This document shows positions 46,582 to 56,443 of a stretch of DNA of 64,000 nt, in pieces (the stretch's first letter is position 1; each line of letters begins with the position of its first letter). Origin of the DNA: Plenodomus lindquistii (taxonomy: Eukaryota; Ascomycota; Dothideomycetes; Pleosporales; Leptosphaeriaceae); the NCBI GenBank assembly GCA_025504975.1, contig JANUWI010000003.1, forward strand, positions 1,612,001-1,676,000. The letters run 5' to 3'. The translations under genes were made by a program, and so were the position numbers. The notes below the pieces were generated by a model, which worked only from the letters and a program-made list of their open reading frames with translations, was not told the DNA's origin and searched no databases.

Positions 46582-49500
46582 AACAAGAGAACTAGCTCCC
46601 CTAGAGAATTTTTTAAGCCCTAGAGAATTCTAGGGATTTAAGACTTAAAATTACTTATTTAGGCTATTTTTAATATATTTTTAGTTTTAGTAGTCTAGTA
46701 GCTAGCCCTAGGCCTAATCTAGCTAGCCCTAAAAAAAAAAAGTAGAAATTCTCTAGTGCTAGCTCTAATTCTCTAGGGCTATACTTCTAATAAGCTTAAA
46801 ATTACTTATTTATATATAAAAAGTAATTTCTATTATATAATTAGTTGTTAGTTATAGTTATAAGCTAGTGCCCTAGAGAATTTTTGTAGAAAAAGTAGAA
46901 AAAAAGTAGAAATTCTCTAGTGCTAGCTCTAATTCTCTAGGGCTATACTTCTAATAAGCTTAAAATTACTTATTTATATATAAAAAGTAATTTCTATTAT
47001 ATAAATAGTGCCTAGTTATAGTTATAAGCTAGTGCCTTAGAGAATTTCTCTTAACAAGAGAACTAGCTCCCCTAGAGAATTTTTTAAGCCCTAGAGAATT
47101 CTAGGGATTTAAGACTTAAAATTACTTATTTAGGCTATTTTTAATATATTTTTAGTTTTAGTAGTCTAGTAGCTAGCCCTAGGCCTAATCTAGCTAGCCC
47201 TAAAAAAAAAAGTAGAAATTCTCTAGTGCTAGCTCTAATTCTCTAGGGCTATACTTCTAATAAGCTTAAAATTACTTATTTATATATAAAAAGTAATTTC
47301 TATTATATAAATAGTCGCTAGTTATAGTTATAAGCTAGTGCCCTAGAGAATTTTTTAAAAAAAGTAGAAAAAAAGTAGAAATTCGCTAGCTCTAATTCTC
47401 TAAGGCTATACTTCTGCTTACAATTACTTATTTATATATAAAAAGTAATTTCTATTATATAAATAGTTGCTACTTATAGTTATAAACTAGTGCCCTAGAG
47501 AATTTTATAGAAAAAGTAGAAATTCTCTAGTGCTAGCTCTAATTCTCTAGGGCTATACTTCTAATAAGCTTAAAATTACTTATTTATATATAAAAAGTAA
47601 TTTCTATTATATAAATAGTGCCTAGTTATAGTTATAAGCTAATGCCCTAGAGAATTTTTGTAGAAAAAGTAGATAAAAAGTAGAAATTCTCTAGTGCTAG
47701 CTCTAATTCTCTAGGGCTATACTTCTAATAAGCTTAAAATTACTTATTTATAGATAAAAAATAATTTCTATTATATAAATAGTGCCTAGTTATAGTTATA
47801 AGCTAGTGCTTTAGAGAATTTCTCTAAAAAAGTAGAAAAAAAGTAGAAATTCTCTAGTGCTAGCTGTAATTCTCTAGGGCTATACTTCTAATAAGCTTAA
47901 AATTACTTATTTATATATAAAAAGTAATTTCTATTATATAATTAGTTGCTAGTTATAGTTATAAGCTAGTGCCCTAGAGAATTTTTGTAGAAAAAGTAGA
48001 TAAAAAGTAGAAATTCTCTAGTGCTAGCTCTAATTCTCTAGGGCTATACTTCTAATAAGCTTAAAATTACTTATTTATATATAAAAAGTAATTTCTATTA
48101 TATAATTAGTCGCTAGTTATAGTTATAAGCTAGTGCCCTAGAGAATTTTTGTAGAAAAAATAAAAATTCTCTAGTGCTAGCTCTAATTCTCTAGAGCTAT
48201 ACTTCTAATAAGCTTACAATTACTTATTTATATATAAAAAGTAATTTCTATTATATAAATAGTCGCTAGTTATAGTTATAAGCTAGTGCCCTAGAGAATT
48301 TTTTTAAAAAAGTAGAAAAAAAGTAGAAATTCTCTAGTGCTAGCTCTAATTCTCTAGGGCTATACTTCTAATAAGCTTACAATTACTTATTTATATATAA
48401 AAAGTAATTTCTATTATATAAATAGTTACTAGTTATAGTTATAAGCTAGTGCCCTAGAGAATTTTTATAGAAAAAATAGAAATTCTCTAGTGCTAGCTCT
48501 AATTCTCTAGGGCTATACTTCTAATAAGCTTATAATTACTTATTTATATATAAAAAGTAATTTCTATTCTATAAATAATCGCTAGTTATAGTTATAAACT
48601 AGTGCCCTAGAGAATTTTTATAGAAAAAGTAAATAAAAAGTAGAAATTCTCTAGTACAAGCTGTAATTCTCTAGGGCTATACTTCTAATAATCTTAAAAT
48701 TACTTATTTATATATAAAAAGTAACTTCTATTATATAAATAGTCGCTAGTTATAGTTATAAGCTAGTGCCCTAGAGAATTTTTTTAAAAAAGTAGAAAAA
48801 AAGTAGAAATTCTCTAGTGCTAGCTCTAATTCTCTAAGGCTATACTTCTAATAAGCTTATAATTACTTATTTATATATAAAAAGTAATTTCTATTATATA
48901 AATAGTTGCTACTTATAGTTATAAACTAGTGCCCTAGAGAATTTTTATAGAAAAAGTAGAAATTCTCTAGTGCTAGCTCTAATTCTCTAGGGCTATACTT
49001 CTAATAAGCTTAAAATTACTTATTTATATATAAAAAGTAATTTCTATTATATAAATAGTCGCTAGTTATAGTTATAAGCTAGTGCCCTAGAGAATTTTTT
49101 TAAAAAAGTAGAAAAAAAGTAGAAATTCTCTAGTGCTAGCTGTAATTCTCTAGGGCTATACTTCTAATAAGCTTATAAATACTTATTTATATATAAAAAG
49201 TAATTTCTATTATATAAATAGTTGCTAGTTATAGTTATAAGCTAGTGCCCTAGAGAATTTTTGTAGAAAAAATAGAAATTCTCTAGTGCTAGCTCTAATT
49301 CTCTAGGGCTATACTTCTAATAAGCTTAAAATTACTTATTTATATATAAAAAGTAATTTCTATTATATAAATAGTGGCTAGTTATAGTTATAAGCTAGTG
49401 CCCTAGAGAATTCTTTTTAAAAAGTAGAAAAAAAGTAGAAATTCTCTAGTGCTAGCTGTAATTCTCTAGGGCTATACTTCTAATAAGCTTAAAATTACTT

Positions 49501-51168
49501 ATTTATATATAAAAAGTAATTTCTATTATATAATTAGTCGCTAGTTATAGTTATAAGCTACTACTCTAGAGAAATCTTCTAGAAAAAGTAGATAAAAAGT
49601 AGAAATTCTCTAGTGCAAGCTGTAATTCTCTAGGGCTATACTTCTAATAAGCTTAAAATTACTTATTTATATATAAAAAGTAATTTCTGTAATATAAATA
49701 GTTGCTAGTTATAGTTATAAGCTAGGGCCCTAGAGAATTTTTATAGAAAAAATAGAAATTCTCTAGTGCTAGCTCTAATTCTCTAGGGCTATACTTCTAA
49801 TAAGCTTAAAATTACTTATTTATATATAAAAAGTAATTTCTATTATATAATTAGTTGCTAGTTATAGTTATAAGCTAGTGCCCTAGAGAATTTTTTTAAA
49901 AAAGTAGAAAAAAAGTAGAAATTCTCTAGTGCTAGCTCTAATTCTCTAGGGCTATACTTCTAATAAGCTTAAAATTACTTCTTTATTTATAACAAGTAAT
50001 TTCTATTATATAATTAGTTGCTAGTTATAGTTATAAGCTAGTGCCCTAGAGAATTTTTTTAAAAAAGTAGAAAAAAAGTAGAAATTCTCTAGTGCTAGCT
50101 GTAATTCTCTAGGGCGATACTTCTAATAAGCTTAAAATTTCTTATTTATATATAAAAAGTAATTTCTATTATATAAATTGTGCCTAGTTATAGTTATAAG
50201 CTAGTGCCTTAGAGAATTTCTCTAAAAAAGTAGAAATTCTCTAGTGCTAGCTCTAATTCTTAAGGGCTATACTTCTAATATGCTTAAAATTACTTATTTA
50301 TATATAAAAAATAATTTCTATTATATAAATAGTGCCTAGTTATAGTTATAAGCTAGTGCCTTAGAGAATTTCTCTAAAAAAGTAGAAAAAAAGTAGAAAT
50401 TCTCTAGTGCTAGCTGTAATTCTCTAGGGCTATACTTCTAATAAGCTTAAAATTACTTATTTATATATAAAAAGTAATTTCTATTATATAATTAGTCGCT
50501 AGTTATAGTTATAAGCTAGTGCCCTAGAGAATCTTTGTAGAAAAAGTAGAAAAAAAGTAGAAATTCTCTAGTGCTAGCTCTAATTCTCTAGGGCTATACT
50601 TCTAATAAGCTTAAAATTACTTATTTATATATAAAAAGTAATTTCTATTATATAATTAGTCGCTAGTTATAGTTATAAGCTAGTGCCCTAGAGAACTTTT
50701 TTAAAAAAGTAGAAAAAAAGTAGAAATTCTCTAGTGCTAGCTCTAATTCTCTAGGGCTATACTTCTAATAAGCTTAAAATTACTTATTTATATATAAAAA
50801 GTAACTTCTATTATATAAATAGTCGCTAGTTATAGTTATAAGCTAGTGCTTTAGAGAATTTCTCTAAAAAAGTAGAAAAAAAGTAGAAATTCTCTAGTGC
50901 TAGCTGTAATTCTCTAGGGCTATACTTCTAATAAGCTTAAAATTACTTATTTATATATAAAAAGTAATTTCTATTATATAATTAGTTGCTAGTTATAGTT
51001 ATAAGCTAATGCCCTAGAGAATTTTTGTAGAAAAAGTAGATAAAAAGTAGAAATTCTCTAGTGCTAGCTCTAATTCTCTAGGGCTATACTTCTAATAAGC
51101 TTAAAATTACTTATTTATATATAAAAAGTAATTTCTATTATATAATTAGTCGCTAGTTATAGTTATAA
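46582..51168 (+). repeat. Hairpin satellite array 3: two leaders and about 29 units, ending at telomere
   Basis: The first leader (AACAAGAGAACTAGCTCCCC at 46582) interrupts the TLH frame. Two units later a second leader starts at 47053. Units match array 1 rather than array 2. The last unit is cut within GTTATAGTTATAAG and passes straight into TTAGGG repeats, so the telomere was added onto, or broke within, a satellite unit. Confidence 0.92.
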
Positions 51169-51275
51169 GGGTTAGGGTTAGGGTTAGGGTTAGGGTTAGG
51201 GTTAGGGTTAGGGTTAGGGTTAGGGTTAGGGTTAGGGTTAGGGTTAGGGTTAGGGTTAGGGTTAGGGTTAGGGTT
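51169..51275 (+). repeat. Telomeric array (TTAGGG), about 17 perfect repeats
   Basis: About 107 bp of perfect TTAGGG reading rightwards, the orientation of a right-hand chromosome end. The length matches a typical fungal telomere. Followed directly by CCCTAA-type sequence. Confidence 0.97.
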
Positions 51276-51276
51276 G

Positions 51277-51366
51277 ACCCTAACCTAGCCTAACCTAGCC
51301 TAATAACCTAACCTAACCTAACCCTAACCTAACCCTAACCCTAACCTAAACCTAACCCTAACCCTA
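51277..51366 (+). repeat. Degenerate telomeric array in opposite orientation (CCCTAA type)
   Basis: Begins ACCCTAACCTAGCCTAACC and contains CCTAA, CCTAGCC and CCCTAA variants, ending at the truncated PLE. It is head to head with the array on its left. Confidence 0.93.
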
Positions 51367-52126
51367 ATGAGGAAAGCATGGTTCCGTCATGGGCTTACGG
51401 ACCTGCCATACCCACCGAATGTTCTTGTTGCCAAGAAACGTACAAAGTCCATGTGGGACTCTGTGCGAGCGGTAAATCGAAATATCCTTACCAAGGAAAT
51501 CGAAGAAATCGACATCGAGGATTTGTCGGTATCTGTGTCTTCCTTAAGCACAGAAATGCCCTACCAGCCCCCTCAAGCTCTGACCTGAGCGCCATCTATT
51601 ATCAAACCAGAGCGCTGCTTCCTGCGTAATGCTTGAAGCCGTTGACACCCTTCCAGGAACCTCACACCACCTGAAGCCCGCCTGAAACCTCTTCGCCTGT
51701 CAGCCGTGAATATTGAAGGGGCAACCCGGATACTGAAGCGCATTGCGAAGGGATGGATAGGGGTGAATAGTGGTATTTGGAACCTTTCCTGACCCTTGCT
51801 GTGTATCGCGACGCACCATGCCTAGCTTTCACACTTCAAGGAGCATCAACATGGTTGTTTTGAGAGGAACCTGGAAAATGGTTTGCCCCTTCTTAGTACC
51901 ACACGAAACGTGCTAGTAGCCTCGGCGAAGACACAAAGTACTGTGCGAAGAGTCGGGAGATCATTTGCCCAATTCTCTTACAGCCATTTTGACGTTGGGG
52001 GAAGAAGGACAATTGGGGAAAGAACGAGAGGAGATTGGTAAGTCATTTCGGTGTTATTTCGATTAAGGTCGACCATTGCGGTTTCTGGAAACAGACGGAA
52101 TAGGAGAAGGGCAAGCGCCAAGGCGC

Positions 52127-52147
52127 TAACCCTGACCCTAACCCTAA
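52127..52147 (+). repeat. Telomere-like repeats inside the PLE 3' region
   Basis: TAACCCTGACCCTAACCCTA, present identically in the full copy at 56134-56154. It is therefore part of the element, not a separate junction. Confidence 0.8.
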
Positions 52148-52329
52148 TCGGTTAACCAGAACTATGAATACCAACACGCTCCCCTCGGGCCAACATCTCT
52201 ACAGATAAGCCCAGCGAACGATATCCTTTGCTTGCCGCCGGTCCCACTGTAAAACCGGTATTCTGAGACAAGCCCAGCGCTTATCTCGGAGGCAAGGCAG
52301 ACTCATCGGGGGAATCCCCCGAGGCGATG

Positions 52330-52337
52330 TATATAAA
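52330..52337 (+). promoter_or_regulatory. TATA box in PLE 3' region (upstream copy)
   Basis: TATATAAA preceded by a GC hairpin (52306-52322, TCGGGGG/CCCCCGA). It lies just before the hammerhead and about 195 bp before the ATG of the next element's ORF1, so it could drive transcription of the downstream copy. The equivalent is at 56338-56345. Confidence 0.5.
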
Positions 52338-52345
52338 CTGCTCTC

Positions 52346-52435
52346 CTGTCGCTCCTGACGAGTTTCTTTCTGTAGATCCAACAAGAAACGAAAAGTATCT
52401 CCTCACAAGAGATATTTAGAGTCTTCATTTTACAG
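52346..52435 (+). ncRNA. Hammerhead ribozyme motif, copy 1
   Basis: The core CTGACGA (52355-52361) is followed by stem II GTTTCTT/AAGAAAC (7 bp), GAAA (52390-52393), stem III AAGTATCTC/GAGATATTT (9 bp with one G-T), then an unpaired A at 52418 as cleavage-site nucleotide. Stem I has an inner GCTC/GAGT and an outer CTGT/ACAG pairing. All universally conserved core positions are present. Hammerheads are known in the terminal repeats of Penelope-like elements, where they self-cleave the transcript. Confidence 0.85.
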
Positions 52436-52485
52436 AAAGAATAAAAATCCAATCGAGTTCTTCTTCAGTGGCTTTGTCACTCTTT

Positions 52486-52497
52486 AACCCTAACCCT
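52486..52497 (+). repeat. Two CCCTAA repeats between the PLE copies
   Basis: AACCCTAACCCT lies exactly between the 3' end of the truncated copy and the 5' end of the full copy, as expected if each element primed on telomeric DNA. Confidence 0.9.
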
Positions 52498-52524
52498 CCT
52501 CAACAACAACTCTTTTTGGTCACC

Positions 52525-53523
52525 ATGTCCGCTTCACCACACACCCCTCAACGAGGACAGCAGAACCGCGCCAGGGCGGGCCCCTCACCCCGCCAAGACG
52601 ATATGGAGGTTGACTCGTCAACCATTCCCGTTGAAACCCAATCCAGCGTTAATTCGGAATTGCATAACCGACGAATGGCCCTCGGGCTTGAAGTCGTTTC
52701 TGCCTTTCTGAAGAAAATCGTCAACTCGCGCAGCGTTGCACAACTGGTGTCTAGCGTTCCAGCCGTAGCACAGGACAGAACTCGAGTCAATCTTGACAAC
52801 ATTGTGCAAGCACACGTCAAGAAAGCGCTCGCAGTCTCCCTCCTCGCGGAATGGAGAGATTGCATCGCCAAAGAAAACTTCGACTCTATCCTGGAGCTTA
52901 AATCCCTCCGTGCTCCGTCCATTCAGGTCAGCAAGCTTGCTGAACACGGCGGTAGCATCCCGCGAAATTTCGATGAATCTCTCAAGGAAGCCAAAAAGCT
53001 GTCACTCACCCGCATGATCGAAATCAAGGACCTTGAGGTGCAATCCCTGACCGGTCTATGCAACCAGACACAGCAGGCGAATTTACTACACAGAAGCTGG
53101 TTACCCATCGCCCAGATGGAAGGGGTGAGCTTTGAGGCCTCGGCTATTCTGCTCGACCCCGCCTGCTCCCTGTCCCTGGTACAATCAGCCATATCAATTG
53201 GAGAGAATACTGCGCAGAAACAGATGAGCCTTAGGGCAAAGAAATCTAGCACAGTTAAAAGAGCACGTAGAGACAGGACAGCCGTCATGCCAACGGACTC
53301 CAAAAGTCTCGAAGTGTTCGTCAAAGAAATCGCGAAACGGCAAAGGCAGTCTGCCCAAGACAAGGCCAAAGCCAACAAGAAAAAATCGGGAAAAGGTCGG
53401 AGAGGGGCTGGTCCCTCCAAGACCAAAAACCAGAAGAATCCCAACAACATTGGGAAGAAGAACCGCCAACAAAAAAACGGAAAACGCGGTTCTTCCTCCA
53501 GAAGGCAGCCCAAGAAGCCTTAG
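52525..53523 (+). CDS. PLE ORF1: basic nucleic-acid-binding protein, 332 aa
   Basis: The start is taken at ATG 52525 in a strong CACCATG context; the frame is open further upstream but without ATG. The N-terminal 50 residues are polar (Pro/Gln/Arg-rich). The middle is mostly helical (residues 60-230). The last 110 residues are highly basic: K-R-A-R-R-D-R, A-K-R-Q-R-Q-S-A, K-A-N-K-K-K-S-G-K-G-R-R, ending R-R-Q-P-K-K-P. This fits an RNA-binding/nuclear-targeting ORF1 protein, as other non-LTR-type elements have. It has no zinc knuckle. Its 3' end overlaps the open frame of ORF2 and carries the slippery heptamer at 53472. Confidence 0.8.
   Translation: MSASPHTPQRGQQNRARAGPSPRQDDMEVDSSTIPVETQSSVNSELHNRRMALGLEVVSAFLKKIVNSRSVAQLVSSVPAVAQDRTRVNLDNIVQAHVKKALAVSLLAEWRDCIAKENFDSILELKSLRAPSIQVSKLAEHGGSIPRNFDESLKEAKKLSLTRMIEIKDLEVQSLTGLCNQTQQANLLHRSWLPIAQMEGVSFEASAILLDPACSLSLVQSAISIGENTAQKQMSLRAKKSSTVKRARRDRTAVMPTDSKSLEVFVKEIAKRQRQSAQDKAKANKKKSGKGRRGAGPSKTKNQKNPNNIGKKNRQQKNGKRGSSSRRQPKKP
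53472..53478 (+). promoter_or_regulatory. Predicted -1 ribosomal frameshift site (A AAA AAC)
   Basis: In the ORF1 frame the codons are AAA (53473-75) and AAC (53476-78), preceded by A, i.e. the canonical X-XXY-YYZ heptamer. ORF2 is in exactly the -1 frame and is open from well upstream (at least 53403) through the site to 55595. So one slip yields an ORF1-RT fusion before the ORF1 stop at 53521. A short stem (AGGC/GCCT around 53503-53520) may help stall. ORF2 lacks an ATG near its head, which supports frameshifting. Confidence 0.65.
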
Positions 53524-53558
53524 ATGCACCGGCTCCCTTTGCATCAGGCAAGCTGCCT

Positions 53559-55595
53559 TTGGAGTTCTACCAACTCTCAAGTAACACTGCACAACACATG
53601 TACATCTGGCGTACATGGCCGTCTCATTGGTTTGAGACTCTCATGTCATGGAAACCAGGTGTACACAAACTCGATGGTGTCAGACTTCCCCCGGACATCG
53701 AGTACACCCTTAGTGTAAACTTGAAACACCTCTTCCCTATTCGATATTCGGAAAAGGTTGCTGAAGATTGGTTCGAGGAACTTTGCCGCAAGGCCAGACT
53801 CCTCACCTATTTTTGGAAAAAATGTAACGATCAAGATGACGTTACCCCCGACTGGGCGAAATCAATCCCGTATCTCGCTTCCGGTTGGGACCCTGGCATT
53901 GACGACGACTGGTTTGCAGATGGTATTCTTGACGGGAGGAAGACTCTGCGTCATGCGCTCCATGAGCGATCTATACCCCGACGAGATGTAAAGGACGATG
54001 CTCTCTTTCATGTGACCGTCCATCCAAAAAACCTGCAAAGATGGCTGTCGGAAGCTCAGCTTCTGGCTTTCATCACCGACAAAAACCTGGGGATTGTCGT
54101 CGTCACTCGTGAATGGTACGAGGAACAAATCCAAGCCTTTTTGGATCTACCATCACCTTCAACAGCGCATCTCCCTCCCAGGGAGCGCCGTCCGCTGTTT
54201 GAGGTTCAGCATCAAGGAAAGGAAGCTTTTACCGATTTCTTCACGGGTTGCGTCAATGACCTGAACGGTAGAATGCTCAAGATGCCCAACGGCGAAGTTT
54301 TTCCGTTCCTTTCTTCAAAAAAGGTACAAAAATTCTGGCGTTCAGCGTATTCCAATACGACAATCCCTGTCTTCCATGGTATCCCAAAGATTCACAAAAA
54401 TCCATGGAAGATTCGGCCAATAGTCCCTATGCATTCTTATGTGTTAGGACCGCTGGCCAGGATTTTGCACGCCCTTCTCTTACCGGTTCAACGATCTTTC
54501 CCATGGATATGTGAAAGCAGTCGGAATCTGTGTTCAGAAGTCGCAGATTTTAATAGGAGATTGGAAACTTCTCCACGTCTCCATTCTGGAGATGTGACGG
54601 GCATGTACACGAATATTCAATGGAGGTATTTTCGTGATGCCCTGCAGCTTATCTTATCTTCCGGCGACTGGTATGATGAGCAGACCAGGAACTGGATTTT
54701 AGACGCTGCCGAACGAATCTGGTTTAGCGCCTTGTTTCAGCTCGGACCATACTTGGTTAGTCAGACAGACGGAGTGCCAATGGGGCTACATTGCGCTCCA
54801 GTCTTTGCAAACCTTTTCATGGCCTTCTACGAACAAGGATTCATCAACGCGTCACCATCTCTGTTTTACAGACGATACATTGATGATATCTTCGCCCTTG
54901 ACCCTTCGGACGAAGCGCTAGATCGATTACGCGTCCCCGGACTTTCGATCCAATGGACGCATTCCGCCCACGAACTCCCGTTCCTCGACGTACGCTTCCA
55001 CACGCACCCCGAGTCGGCGGAGGTGTGCTTCGCGCCTTATCACAAGGCGCTTAGCCACCACCAATATATCCCATGGGCAAGCGCCCATCCCCTGTCGGTC
55101 AAGAAGGGGATGATCAAAGGCGAGCTCAGCCGGGTCCGCGCAATATGCTATAAGGAGTCATACTTTTTGACATGGAAGGCGACATTTTTGTCGTGGCTCC
55201 GAGCGCGCGGCTGGCCAAATCGGGTGTTACACTCCTGGGCACGGCAAGTCCAATGGCGATCTTACTTTCCCGGCTCCGGGCTGGAGAAAAGGGAAAGGAC
55301 GAAAGCAATCATTGCCGTGTCCGAATATAACCCCGTATGGGATCAGGTTTCTTCGACCGCTATCTGGGAGAACATGAGGAAAGCATGGTTCCGTCATGGG
55401 CTTACGGACCTGCCATACCCACCGAATGTTCTTGTTGCCAAGAAACGTACAAAGTCCATGTGGGACTCTGTGCGAGCGGTAAATCGAAATATCCTTACCA
55501 AGGAAATCGAAGAAATCGACATCGAGGATTTGTCGGTATCTGTGTCTTCCTTAAGCACAGAAATGCCCTACCAGCCCCCTCAAGCTCTGACCTGA
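53559..55595 (+). CDS. PLE ORF2: Penelope-type reverse transcriptase without endonuclease
   Basis: The frame is open upstream to at least 53403; 53559 is only a nominal start (TTG), and the first in-frame ATG after the ORF1 stop is at 53595. Numbered from 53559: N-terminal T-D-K-N-L-G-I-V-V-V motif (about 170); P-K-I-H-K (276-280), then W-K-I-R-P-I-V; RT motif A D345-V-T-G-M-Y-T-N-I; motif B G405-V-P-M-G-L-H-C; catalytic R-Y-I-D-D with D442/D443; L-P-F-L-D-V (473-478). These are hallmarks of Penelope RTs, which are related to telomerase RT. The last ~140 residues have no GIY-YIG motif. It would copy element RNA onto telomere ends. All catalytic residues are present. Confidence 0.93.
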   Translation: MEFYQLSSNTAQHMYIWRTWPSHWFETLMSWKPGVHKLDGVRLPPDIEYTLSVNLKHLFPIRYSEKVAEDWFEELCRKARLLTYFWKKCNDQDDVTPDWAKSIPYLASGWDPGIDDDWFADGILDGRKTLRHALHERSIPRRDVKDDALFHVTVHPKNLQRWLSEAQLLAFITDKNLGIVVVTREWYEEQIQAFLDLPSPSTAHLPPRERRPLFEVQHQGKEAFTDFFTGCVNDLNGRMLKMPNGEVFPFLSSKKVQKFWRSAYSNTTIPVFHGIPKIHKNPWKIRPIVPMHSYVLGPLARILHALLLPVQRSFPWICESSRNLCSEVADFNRRLETSPRLHSGDVTGMYTNIQWRYFRDALQLILSSGDWYDEQTRNWILDAAERIWFSALFQLGPYLVSQTDGVPMGLHCAPVFANLFMAFYEQGFINASPSLFYRRYIDDIFALDPSDEALDRLRVPGLSIQWTHSAHELPFLDVRFHTHPESAEVCFAPYHKALSHHQYIPWASAHPLSVKKGMIKGELSRVRAICYKESYFLTWKATFLSWLRARGWPNRVLHSWARQVQWRSYFPGSGLEKRERTKAIIAVSEYNPVWDQVSSTAIWENMRKAWFRHGLTDLPYPPNVLVAKKRTKSMWDSVRAVNRNILTKEIEEIDIEDLSVSVSSLSTEMPYQPPQALT

Positions 55596-56133
55596 GCGCC
55601 ATCTATTATCAAACCAGAGCGCTGCTTCCTGCGTAATGCTTGAAGCCGTTGACACCCTTCCAGGAACCTCACACCACCTGAAGCCCGCCTGAAACCTCTT
55701 CGCCTGTCAGCCGTGAATATTGAAGGGGCAACCCGGATACTGAAGCGCATTGCGAAGGGATGGATAGGGGTGAATAGTGGTATTTGGAACCTTTCCTGAC
55801 CCTTGCTGTGTATCGCGACGCACCATGCCTAGCTTTCACACTTCAAGGAGCATCAACATGGTTGTTTTGAGAGGAACCTGGAAAATGGTTTGCCCCTTCT
55901 TAGTACCACACGAAACGTGCTAGTAGCCTCGGCGAAGACACAAAGTACTGTGCGAAGAGTCGGGAGATCATTTGCCCAATTCTCTTACAGCCATTTTGAC
56001 GTTGGGGGAAGAAGGACAATTGGGGAAAGAACGAGAGGAGATTGGTAAGTCATGTCGGTGTTATTTCGATTAAGGTCGACCATTGCGGTTTCTGGAAACA
56101 GACGGAATAGGAGAAGGGCAAGCGCCAAGGCGC

Positions 56134-56154
56134 TAACCCTGACCCTAACCCTAA
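56134..56154 (+). repeat. Telomere-like repeats inside the PLE 3' region, full copy
   Basis: Same 21 bp as 52127-52147. It sits about 340 bp before the true 3' end. Confidence 0.8.
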
Positions 56155-56337
56155 TCGGTTAACCAGAACTATGAATACCAACACGCTCCCCTCGGGCCAA
56201 CATCTCTACAGATAAGCCCAGCGAACGATATCCTTTGCTTGCCGCCGGTCCCACTGTAAAACCGGTATTCTGAGACAAGCCCAGCGCTTATCTCGGAGGC
56301 AAGGCAGACTCATCGGGGGAATCCCCCCGAGGCGATG

Positions 56338-56345
56338 TATATAAA
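56338..56345 (+). promoter_or_regulatory. TATA box in PLE 3' region (full copy)
   Basis: TATATAAA conserved with the upstream copy. The next sequence downstream is telomere repeat rather than another element, so any transcript from here would enter the CCCTAA array. Confidence 0.45.
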
Positions 56346-56353
56346 CTGCTCTC

Positions 56354-56443
56354 CTGTCGCTCCTGACGAGTTTCTTTCTGTAGATCCAACAAGAAACGAA
56401 AAGTATCTCCTCACAAGAGATATTTAGAGTCTTCATTTTACAG
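56354..56443 (+). ncRNA. Hammerhead ribozyme motif, copy 2
   Basis: Identical to 52346-52435 (core CTGACGA at 56363-56369, GAAA, same three stems). About 50 bp from the element's 3' end. Confidence 0.85.

Larger units (their letters stand above)
51367..52485 (+). mobile_element. 5'-truncated Penelope-like element, upstream copy
   Basis: Equivalent to 55374-56493 of the full copy, with one substitution (52047/56054) and one 1-bp indel in about 1.12 kb. It keeps the last 73 codons of the RT ORF and the whole 3' region, including hairpin, TATA box and hammerhead ribozyme. It is bounded by CCCTAA-type repeats on both sides. Confidence 0.92.

Noticed and set aside
46740..51168. Regularly spaced repeats resembling a CRISPR array
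   Set aside because: The whole ~155-bp unit repeats, including the linkers; there are no unique spacers and the genome is eukaryotic.
52127..52147. A separate telomere junction inside the retroelement
   Set aside because: The identical stretch occurs at the same place in both copies, so it belongs to the element.
52468..52524. ORF1 start upstream of 52525 (GTG)
   Set aside because: It would begin inside the upstream copy and read through the telomeric linker; the ATG at 52525 has a good context.
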